From Bacillus_BD sp050389805 (GTDB lineage: Bacteria; Bacillota; Bacilli; Bacillales; Cytobacillaceae): a DNA stretch of 64,000 bases. The translations under genes were made by a program, and so were the position numbers. Shown here in pieces: positions 8,193 to 14,317 of this stretch. Below the pieces are notes generated by a model. The model searched no databases, was not told the origin of the DNA, and saw only the letters and a list, made by a program, of their open reading frames with translations. Each line of letters starts with the position of its first letter. Within the stretch, counting starts at the first letter, position 1. The DNA is taken from NCBI RefSeq assembly GCF_050389805.1, contig NZ_CP130945.1, positions 248,001-312,000 on the forward strand. The letters run 5' to 3'.

Positions 8193-8298
8193 TAAACAAA
8201 CGTTTGATTGGAAAATTAAGGGAGGTGCCAGGCACCATCCAGTATTTGGTAATAAGGGATTTTGCTAGCAATATTGAGTTTAAACAAATGTTTGTTTA
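8193..8298. other. Two AAACAAA-TTTGTTT operator-like palindromes and a GGTGCC palindrome
   Basis: TAAACAAACGTTTGATT (from 8193) and TAAACAAATGTTTGTTTA (8281-8298) are related dyads 88 bp apart centre to centre. Between them is GGTGCCAGGCACC (8224-8236). No gene starts here, as pdxT ends at 8138 and the next gene converges from the right, so an operator function would need a lost or unrecognised transcript. Confidence 0.4.
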
Positions 8299-8377
8299 AT
8301 AACATTTTAGTAGTTTGGAATTTACACGATTAGTAGGGACTTTAGGTTCGAAAAAAGTAAAAGTGTTGTTTGAAAGT

Positions 8378-8545
8378 GTCTCAAGGACAAAAGTGAGAAA
8401 AAAATGAAAGAAAAGTCCATGAGAGAGCGTCTCAAGGACAAAATTTAGAAAAAACGATAAAAAAAGTCCAAGAGAACAAGTCTCAAGGACAAAATAATAT
8501 AAAAGCGTCCTTTAGAATGCTCTAAAGGACGAAATAATAAAAGCC
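8378..8545. repeat. 51-bp tandem repeat, three copies, with terminal hairpin
   Basis: Units starting GTCTCAAGGACAAAA begin at 8378, 8429 and 8480, exactly 51 bp apart. Each of the first two contains AAGGACAAAA and, later, AAAAAGTCCA. The third unit runs into a perfect hairpin, GTCCTTTAGA / TCTAAAGGAC with loop ATGC. The related copies at 10201-10300 lie on the other side of the regulator gene. The stretch 8193-8592 has no convincing coding frame. Confidence 0.8.
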
Positions 8546-8592
8546 GAGTAAACATTGTTCATAAAATAGATAACGGTACAGTTGGAGCCTTG

Positions 8593-10023
8593 CTATCCCA
8601 GCACTTTAGCCAAGCGCTGTATCCCCTGAATAATCTGTTTTGATTCTAGATGTGCAAATCCGAGTAATAAACCTTTTCGGTTGCTCTTTAAACAATAAGG
8701 GCTGAGCGGGAAAACACCAATGCCCGCTTTTAATGCCGTTTGAACAGCCCCATACTCATCAAAATCATGATTAGCCTCCAAAAGGACATGAAGACCGGAA
8801 TCAGTTCCTTGAATATGAAAACTTTTCGATAATCCCGATGTGTTTAATGTCTGAATCATATCACGATGGCGCTTATGATAAATAGAACGCATCCGTCGAA
8901 CGTGTTTTAATAGATCGCCTGTTTCGAAGAATTGCCCAAGAGTATGTTGCTCCATAATAGGTAAGTGACGGCATACAAACTCTTGTACTTTTGCCATTCT
9001 CTCAATGGCCTCCTCTGGACCAATTACGGCTGCTAAACGGATACCAGGAGCAAGGAGCTTGGTAAAACTCAACAAATATAAAATGTTCGTAGGCATTTGT
9101 GAGTACAAACTTGGCAATGGGGCACCACGGTAACGGAATTCCCCATCATAGTCATCCTCAATAATCCAAGTTTGATTTTGGCGAGCAAATTGAATTAATT
9201 CCTGTCTTCGGTTTGCTGTCATCAATACACCGCTCGGAAATTGATGGGACGGCGTAGTAAAGATCATTTTGGTATGAGGAGAGATTTGATCAACACAGAT
9301 CCCTTGGTTGTCGACTGGAACAGGATCAATTTCCATTTTGCGATAACGCATGGAAGACCAAGCAACTGGAAAACCAGGATCCTCAACCGAAACTAAATCG
9401 CCTTCTTGAAGCAGTGCCTGTGCAATAATATCCATCGTTTGTCTAGCACCAAGTGTTAATAGAATTTGATCGGGGTTGACATGTATGCCTCTTTCAATCG
9501 CAAGATAACGGGAAATTTGTTCCCTAACCGAATAGAGACCATACGATGAACTATATCCCCAGTCAAATAAATTCTCCTTTTTTAGGACAGTATTAGTGGC
9601 ATGACGCCAAGACTTCTGAAACGTAGCATCAATATATGGAACATGGAGTCGAAAATCGATTTCTGCTTTTTCTTCTGTTTTCACATCTGGCCAGTGCTCC
9701 ACTCGCTCTGATTTCTCCTCTAATAACGGGTTGTCTGGAATAATAGGAGGAGCCTCTTCGGTATTAGTCTGTGATAGGTCGGCCTTAATATCGCAAACTC
9801 TTGTTCCACCGCGCCGAGAGGTAATGACATATCCCCGTGACTGCAATTCCTCATAAGCAATCTGCACACTAGATCTAGAAATGGATAATTCACGAGCTAG
9901 CTGTCTTGTTGGTACTAAAGGATCTCCTGGTGAGAGTTGTCCGTTTGTAATATATTCAATCACTTGATCTACAATTTGTAACCAAAGTGGTCGCTTATCT
10001 TTTTTGTCAATCTCGATGTACAT
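8593..10023 (-). CDS. pdxR: MocR/GntR-family PLP-dependent regulator, probable PdxR
   Basis: The 476-residue protein joins a GntR winged helix-turn-helix (about 12-78; PLVPTRQLARELSISRSSVQIAYEEL) to a linker (about 80-118) and a fold-type I aminotransferase domain. PLP-site features are DDYDGEFRY (290-298) and SFTKLLAPG with the Schiff-base Lys322. MocR proteins bind PLP as effector. PdxR of this family, studied in Bacillus clausii, Listeria and others, controls pdxST. Here the gene is convergent with pdxST rather than divergent, and shared AATATGGAT/GTCCATAA motifs lie upstream of both. A GabR-like role cannot be excluded. The start is an ATG behind AGGGAG. Confidence 0.78.
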   Translation of the reverse strand: MYIEIDKKDKRPLWLQIVDQVIEYITNGQLSPGDPLVPTRQLARELSISRSSVQIAYEELQSRGYVITSRRGGTRVCDIKADLSQTNTEEAPPIIPDNPLLEEKSERVEHWPDVKTEEKAEIDFRLHVPYIDATFQKSWRHATNTVLKKENLFDWGYSSSYGLYSVREQISRYLAIERGIHVNPDQILLTLGARQTMDIIAQALLQEGDLVSVEDPGFPVAWSSMRYRKMEIDPVPVDNQGICVDQISPHTKMIFTTPSHQFPSGVLMTANRRQELIQFARQNQTWIIEDDYDGEFRYRGAPLPSLYSQMPTNILYLLSFTKLLAPGIRLAAVIGPEEAIERMAKVQEFVCRHLPIMEQHTLGQFFETGDLLKHVRRMRSIYHKRHRDMIQTLNTSGLSKSFHIQGTDSGLHVLLEANHDFDEYGAVQTALKAGIGVFPLSPYCLKSNRKGLLLGFAHLESKQIIQGIQRLAKVLG

Positions 10024-10043
10024 AGTGTTAATCTCCCTATTAA

Positions 10044-10095
10044 AATATGGATTGTTATTTTAATAGTAATACAGGGTTTAGTTTTGGTCCATAAA
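10044..10095 (-). promoter_or_regulatory. Candidate self-regulatory motifs upstream of pdxR
   Basis: AATATGGAT (10044-10052) and GTCCATAA (10087-10094) flank an AT-rich promoter-like stretch just upstream of the regulator start. The same two words are found upstream of pdxS at 6582-6609 but with closer spacing. Confidence 0.35.
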
Positions 10096-10200
10096 AATAT
10101 TAATTTCAATTAATCCTGTTTTCTATGGTTTTAGCTATAAATGGTTGATATTCGGGTGTCTTTTCCAGAAAACGGTGGTGAATTAAAAGAAAACCGGAGT

Positions 10201-10300
10201 TCAGACAAGAACAAGTTAAGATGGACGATTAAGTCCGTAGAAGTCAATCTTTAGACAAGAACTAGCTAAAAATTAGAAAACAAGTCCAAAGAAGCAACTC
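10201..10300. repeat. Two further copies of the approximately 51-bp repeat family
   Basis: CAGACAAGAAC (10202) and TAGACAAGAAC (10252) start two units 50 bp apart; each has AAGTCC about 32-35 bases later, followed by GTAGAAG or AAAGAAG. The GACAA...AAGTCC layout matches the GGACAAAA...AAGTCC units at 8378-8545. The interval 10096-10350 otherwise holds no gene that I can support. Confidence 0.6.
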
Positions 10301-10350
10301 ATAATTAACCATTCCCGTCCATATATTGTTACGAAGAATTCACAGGGGGG

Positions 10351-10782
10351 ATGGATATGCAATTTTATTATGGTGGTCAGATGCCGTTAAGGATTTTAGA
10401 TGAGGCGGAGTTTTGGAAGCATCAGGAAGAGGAACATACGGTAGTGATAAGAGAATTGGTATCCAATTTGGAAGCGGAATTTGTAACCGCCTTACATGAA
10501 TGGGAAAAAGCATTATCTGAAACACATAAACAAGTGATTCGCTTTATTGAATCTGTGGTTCGATCCAATTACCAAATTTCCAATGCCTTATCTCAACAAG
10601 TGTTACAATTAGTCTCTTTCTGCTTGCAACAAAGCTTACAGTTCATCCAATTGTGCCAACAAATCAAAACAGAAAGTGCAGCAGTAAGTGCTAATCCAAC
10701 CGCTAAAGTCGTTATAGACCACATCATCCGGGAGTCAGAATACTTTGTCGGCATTGCCCAAGCCCTTTTATATCATCAATGA
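10351..10782 (+). CDS. DUF2935 family protein, single domain
   Basis: This 143-residue helical protein starts with PLRILDEAEFWKHQEEEHTVVI, the signature start of DUF2935, a four-helix-bundle family of Bacillaceae and Clostridia with hemerythrin- or ferritin-like helices. Conserved acidic and His residues (Glu/His in HQEEEH, Glu60s, His in the third helix) may bind metal, but no function is established. Many family members have two such domains, whereas this one has one. It starts behind a GGGGGG run with ATG codons at 10351 and 10357, and either could be used. A perfect palindrome follows. Confidence 0.75.
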   Translation: MDMQFYYGGQMPLRILDEAEFWKHQEEEHTVVIRELVSNLEAEFVTALHEWEKALSETHKQVIRFIESVVRSNYQISNALSQQVLQLVSFCLQQSLQFIQLCQQIKTESAAVSANPTAKVVIDHIIRESEYFVGIAQALLYHQ

Positions 10783-10785
10783 AAA

Positions 10786-10819
10786 AGGAATGAGTCAAGG
10801 GGCCCCTTGACTCATTCCT
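10786..10819 (-). terminator. Perfect 34-bp palindrome, terminator between convergent genes
   Basis: The two 17-base arms (AGGAATGAGTCAAGGGG and its complement) meet with no spacer. On the minus strand the stem is followed by TTTTT, so it should terminate the gene that starts at 11219; on the plus strand there is no T run. It overlaps the minus-strand stop codon at 10812-10814. Confidence 0.75.
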
Positions 10820-11219
10820 CCTGATAATATCGTAAATAATCAAAGTTTGAGGTTGGCACCGATTTAATTATGTCACCATCTTCATCTCGATACACCTCAT
10901 ATTCACGATATTCTTCAATGACATATTCACCATCAATCATTCTTTCCTCTAAGATCATTTCCAATGTATAATCCGCAAAAGCCTCTTTCGCTTCAGACGA
11001 ACTCGTTACCTCAGCATTTTCCTCATCTTGATTATTGGAATCAGAAAAGTTTACAGTTTCCGTTTGTTCCTCCAATGCGTCAAGTTCTGCAAGAATGACT
11101 TCATTTGGAATACTTGTTACCTCAACGTGCTCTTTGTTAATCAAAGAATAAGGGGAATCTAAATAAATCATTGTCAGGACTACAGCCATAAATCCTATAA
11201 GAGGAAGTGATTTTTTCAC
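10812..11219 (-). CDS. Small secreted or membrane-anchored acidic protein, unknown
   Basis: I do not recognise this 135-residue protein. It has a charged N-terminus and one hydrophobic segment (about residues 4-22, LPLIGFMAVVLTMIYL) without a clear cleavage site or lipobox, then a strongly acidic, low-complexity region rich in Glu, Asp and Ser, ending in Tyr-rich repeats (EYVIEEYREYEVYRDEDGD). It is probably an anchored protein facing outside. It is a single gene with a good AAAGGAG ribosome site, terminated by the palindrome that overlaps its stop codon. Confidence 0.6.
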   Translation of the reverse strand: MKKSLPLIGFMAVVLTMIYLDSPYSLINKEHVEVTSIPNEVILAELDALEEQTETVNFSDSNNQDEENAEVTSSSEAKEAFADYTLEMILEERMIDGEYVIEEYREYEVYRDEDGDIIKSVPTSNFDYLRYYQEE

Positions 11220-11333
11220 GATCTATTTCTCCTTTAAATAAACATTTCTTCTAAAATTTATGCCTGTCCCTCTTGGGATAGAACCAAGCCCTGAAAAGAG
11301 TTCACAAATTGGATGCAATTTCCTGCTAACTAG

Positions 11334-11398
11334 AGTGATTAATATCACAAACATGTTTTGATAAAAACACTATACTTCAAGTGTGATAATCATTCTCA
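11334..11398 (+). promoter_or_regulatory. FNR/CRP-type activator site, -10 box and Fur box
   Basis: AGTGATTAATATCACA (11334-11349) fits the TGTGA-N6-TCACA half-site pattern except for the first base. A -10 TATACT lies at 11371-11376, which places the likely start near 11383 and the activator site centre at about -41.5, the class II position. TGATAATCATTCTCA (11384-11398) matches the 15-base Fur consensus TGATAATNATTATCA with one mismatch and covers the predicted start. There is no good -35, as expected for an activated promoter. Confidence 0.65.
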
Positions 11399-11452
11399 AC
11401 AAGAGGGTGAGTCATTCTGAAACTTACTCTCACTAATAAGAGGTGAGTTACG

Positions 11453-11680
11453 ATGGATAAAGTCGTTGATTTTGACAAAACTGTTTACGAATTATGTACA
11501 GAAGATTCTTTTATTATAGAAATTATGACCGAACTTGGATTTGAAAAAATTACAAAGCAAGGAATGCTACAAACGGCAGGAAGGATCATGACGATTTCAA
11601 AGGGTGCTCGTATGCGAAACATTGAACTTACTGAAATCATTGAAACTTTCGAAAAACACGGATATACCGTGAAACAATAG
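11453..11680 (+). CDS. DUF1858 domain protein
   Basis: This 75-residue protein is a single DUF1858 domain (DFDKTVYELCTEDSFIIEIMTELGF, then a helical C-terminus with ISKGARMRNIELTEIIETFEKHGY). The domain is found alone or attached to DUF438 and hybrid-cluster-type redox proteins; its biochemical role is not established. It lies 18 bp upstream of a DUF438 protein, almost certainly in one operon, under a promoter with FNR-like and Fur sites, which suggests a role in low-oxygen or iron-linked redox response. The start follows AAGAGGTGAG; that site could pair with CTCAC at 11429-11433, and CTCAC could instead pair with an upstream GTGAG at 11407. Confidence 0.85.
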   Translation: MDKVVDFDKTVYELCTEDSFIIEIMTELGFEKITKQGMLQTAGRIMTISKGARMRNIELTEIIETFEKHGYTVKQ

Positions 11681-11698
11681 AAAGAGGGGGAGAAATAT

Positions 11699-12949
11699 AT
11701 GAGCGAATTAATAAATAACCGTGAAAACTTTACTGAAACTAAAAGTGAACGCCAACAAATGTTAAAAGAGATTATTAAGGAATTGCACGCTGGCAAAGAT
11801 GTTGATGAAGTAAAAGCTAAATTCGAAGAAGCGGTTGGCGACGTTACCGTTGCAGAAATCTCGCAAATGGAACATGACTTGATGATAGAGGAAGGAATTC
11901 CGGTAGAAGAAGTCCAACGTTTATGTTCAGTTCATACCGCGATTTTCAAAGGCTCTATCGAAGAAATTCATCGTTCGGAAAAGCCAGAAGATCAACCGGG
12001 ACACCCTATTCATACGTGGAAAATGGAGAATAAAGAAATTGATATGCTTGTCAATTTCAAAATGGACCTTCACCTAGACCACTTTTTAAAAGATGATTCT
12101 GATGAAAATAGATTTAAGCTTATTGAAGATTTAAACTTGCTAATGGATGTTGATAAACATTACTCAAGAAAGGAAAATTTACTTTTCCCATATCTTGAAA
12201 AGTACGGAATTGATGGTCCAACAAAGGTGATGTGGGGGGTAGACGATGCCATCCGTCTAGCCATTAAAGAAGCAAAGGCATTTTTAGTAGAGTACGGTGG
12301 GAATAAAAGTGATATTAGAAGTTCTGTAAAGTTTGTCATTAAAGAAGTAACAGAAATGATTTTTAAGGAAGAAAACATTCTTTTCCCAATGGCACTTGAT
12401 ACATTAACAGAAGATGAATGGGTGAAAATTGCAGCAGAAAGTGAAGAGATTGGCTACTGCTTAACAGCCCCAACCGAAAAATGGAAGCCTGAACGTCATC
12501 CGTTGGAGATTGAAGAAGAAAAAGAAGAGATTAAACCAGAAGATGGATTTATTCGCTTTGAAACGGGGATCTTATCACTGAAACAATTGGAAACGATCAT
12601 GAATCACTTGCCGGTTGACCTTACGTTTATTGATGAAAATGATGTTGTACGTTATTTCTCTCATGGACCAGAAAGAATCTTTGCTCGTACAAAAGCAGTC
12701 ATTGGTCGTACGGTTCAAAACTGCCATCCACCTCAAAGTGTACACGTTGTTGAAAAACTATTAAAAGATTTTAAAGCAGGTGTAAAGGATGTTGAGGATT
12801 TCTGGATTCCTGTAAAAGATATGTTCGTTTACATTCGTTACTTTGCAATAAGAGATGAAAAAGGAAATTACATGGGTACCCTAGAATTTACTCAAAATGT
12901 AAAGGGAATCCTTGAATTAGAAGGTCAAAAACGAATTCTATCAGAATAA
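11699..12949 (+). CDS. DUF438 protein with hemerythrin-like and PAS domains
   Basis: The 416-residue protein has a DUF438 N-terminus (about 15-85), a hemerythrin HHE domain (about 95-245) and a C-terminal PAS domain (about 290-410; LPVDLTFIDENDVVRYFS, RTVQNCHPP). Candidate di-iron ligands include His in HLDHFL, HYSRKENLLFPYLE and EENILFPM. Hemerythrin domains bind O2 or NO through a di-iron site, and the PAS domain may hold another cofactor. Proteins of this layout are annotated in anaerobic Firmicutes as PAS/hemerythrin sensors of unknown output. It follows the DUF1858 gene and a site AGAGGGGGAG, and ends at a strong terminator. The gene order and the upstream regulatory sites suggest iron and oxygen control. 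Confidence 0.87.
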   Translation: MSELINNRENFTETKSERQQMLKEIIKELHAGKDVDEVKAKFEEAVGDVTVAEISQMEHDLMIEEGIPVEEVQRLCSVHTAIFKGSIEEIHRSEKPEDQPGHPIHTWKMENKEIDMLVNFKMDLHLDHFLKDDSDENRFKLIEDLNLLMDVDKHYSRKENLLFPYLEKYGIDGPTKVMWGVDDAIRLAIKEAKAFLVEYGGNKSDIRSSVKFVIKEVTEMIFKEENILFPMALDTLTEDEWVKIAAESEEIGYCLTAPTEKWKPERHPLEIEEEKEEIKPEDGFIRFETGILSLKQLETIMNHLPVDLTFIDENDVVRYFSHGPERIFARTKAVIGRTVQNCHPPQSVHVVEKLLKDFKAGVKDVEDFWIPVKDMFVYIRYFAIRDEKGNYMGTLEFTQNVKGILELEGQKRILSE

Positions 12950-12956
12950 AATAGAT

Positions 12957-12985
12957 AAAAAACCTCTGGAAACAGAGGTTTTTTT
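12957..12985 (+). terminator. Rho-independent terminator after the DUF438 gene
   Basis: AACCTCTG (12961-12968), loop GAAA, CAGAGGTT (12973-12980), then TTTTT. Confidence 0.9.
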
Positions 12986-13178
12986 GTTATGATAAATAGA
13001 TAAAGATAAACTGTCTTAGCCCTAACAAAGGTACTGTCACATAATCGTATTAGGCTAATTAGTTATTTCTTAATAGTATAAATATTTATAAAATATTGAT
13101 TTTAGTTTTAATTGTTACCTACTTATTAAAAAAAAATTAATAGTGAAATAAACATTTTTACCTTCCGTTAAAAAACTG

Positions 13179-13207
13179 TTGTACTTACATTTTTATGCTG
13201 TTACAAT
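13179..13207 (+). promoter_or_regulatory. Sigma-A-type promoter for the oxidoreductase operon
   Basis: TTGTAC (13179-13184), a 17-bp spacer and TACAAT (13202-13207) lie about 80 bp before the first gene. The rest of 12986-13285 is AT-rich with an imperfect TTAGCC-TAA/TTAGGCTAA dyad near 13017-13060 and no supported gene. Confidence 0.6.
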
Positions 13208-13285
13208 AAATATGGTATATGATGAATATTCAAAATTTTAAACAATGTTTAATGAAATTAATATGGATGGAACGGAGGAATTACT

Positions 13286-14290
13286 TTGTCAAGGTTACCC
13301 AAAGTAAATGAATTAGGATTTTTTGAAATTCGTCTTGAATCAATCGGTGGCTTAGGTGCAAACTTAGCCGGTAAGTTATTATCTGAAGCAGGCGTAGTGG
13401 GAAATGGTTTTAATGGACTTAGCTTTTCATCTTATGGGTCTGAGAAGAAGGGGTCACCAGTAAAAGGTCATATCCGTTTCTGTGAACCATACACTAATAT
13501 TCGTGACACAACACCTGTTGAACGTCCACATGTAGTTGCAGTTTTCCATGATGCTCTTTATAAAACACTAGATATTACAAGTGGTATGTATCCAGACAGT
13601 ACGATTCTAGTAAACTCGAAAAAGTCTCCTGATGAGTTAAAAGAGTTAATGAACATAGACGGTGGAGTTGTAGCTGTTATTGATGCTACAGCAATTGCTT
13701 TAGAGGAAAAAACAAAAGTAAATACGGCAATGCTTGGTGCACTATATCGCATTCTTGATTTCTTAGATGCAGACTCTATGAGAGATACAATTCGTCGTAC
13801 TTTCGAAAAGAAATATCCTCACTTAGTAGAATCTAATATTCGCACATTTGACCGCGGATATAATGAGGTTGAATTCAAAACATTTGAAGCAAGTGCAGAC
13901 GCAACTGCTAAACCGTTTGTTCGACCAGAACCAACTCTTGGTTATGAAACACAGCCAATTGGTGGACTTGTTATTGATCCAGGTAATAGTATTTTCAAAG
14001 ATTTAAGTATTTCTCGCTCAGGAGTGCTGCCTCATTATCATGAAGACAGCTGTATTCATTGTGCTGCTTGTGATACAGCATGCCCAGATTTCTGCTTTGT
14101 ATGGGAAGAAGGCGCTGACAAAAGAGGTCGTCCACAAATGTTCCTTAAAGGAATCGACTATCAATATTGTAAAGGCTGCTTAAAATGTGTACATGCATGT
14201 CCTACTGATGCGTTATCAAGTGAAGTTGAAACAAATGACGGATATGCAGACGCAAATCGTGTACCACATCTATTCGAACTTGTAAAATAA
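13286..14290 (+). CDS. 2-oxoacid:ferredoxin oxidoreductase, fused gamma-delta subunit
   Basis: The 334-residue protein joins a gamma-type domain (about 10-190; IRLESIGGLGANLAGKLL, SSYGSEKKGSPVKGHIRFC) to a ferredoxin-like delta domain with two 4Fe-4S motifs (CIHCAACDTACPD about 253-265 and CKGCLKCVHACPTD about 293-306). In the pyruvate:ferredoxin oxidoreductase family these parts pass electrons from the thiamine site to ferredoxin. The TTG start is set by GGAGG seven bases upstream. The partner alpha-beta subunit follows 27 bp downstream, so the whole enzyme is encoded by two genes. The physiological 2-oxoacid is not proven. Confidence 0.88.
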   Translation: MSRLPKVNELGFFEIRLESIGGLGANLAGKLLSEAGVVGNGFNGLSFSSYGSEKKGSPVKGHIRFCEPYTNIRDTTPVERPHVVAVFHDALYKTLDITSGMYPDSTILVNSKKSPDELKELMNIDGGVVAVIDATAIALEEKTKVNTAMLGALYRILDFLDADSMRDTIRRTFEKKYPHLVESNIRTFDRGYNEVEFKTFEASADATAKPFVRPEPTLGYETQPIGGLVIDPGNSIFKDLSISRSGVLPHYHEDSCIHCAACDTACPDFCFVWEEGADKRGRPQMFLKGIDYQYCKGCLKCVHACPTDALSSEVETNDGYADANRVPHLFELVK

Positions 14291-14317
14291 TATCTAAAGT
14301 GAAAGGTGAGTAAGTCC

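Noticed and set aside
8378..8545. CRISPR array
   Set aside because: The 51-bp units are near-identical across their length with no unique spacers and no cas genes.
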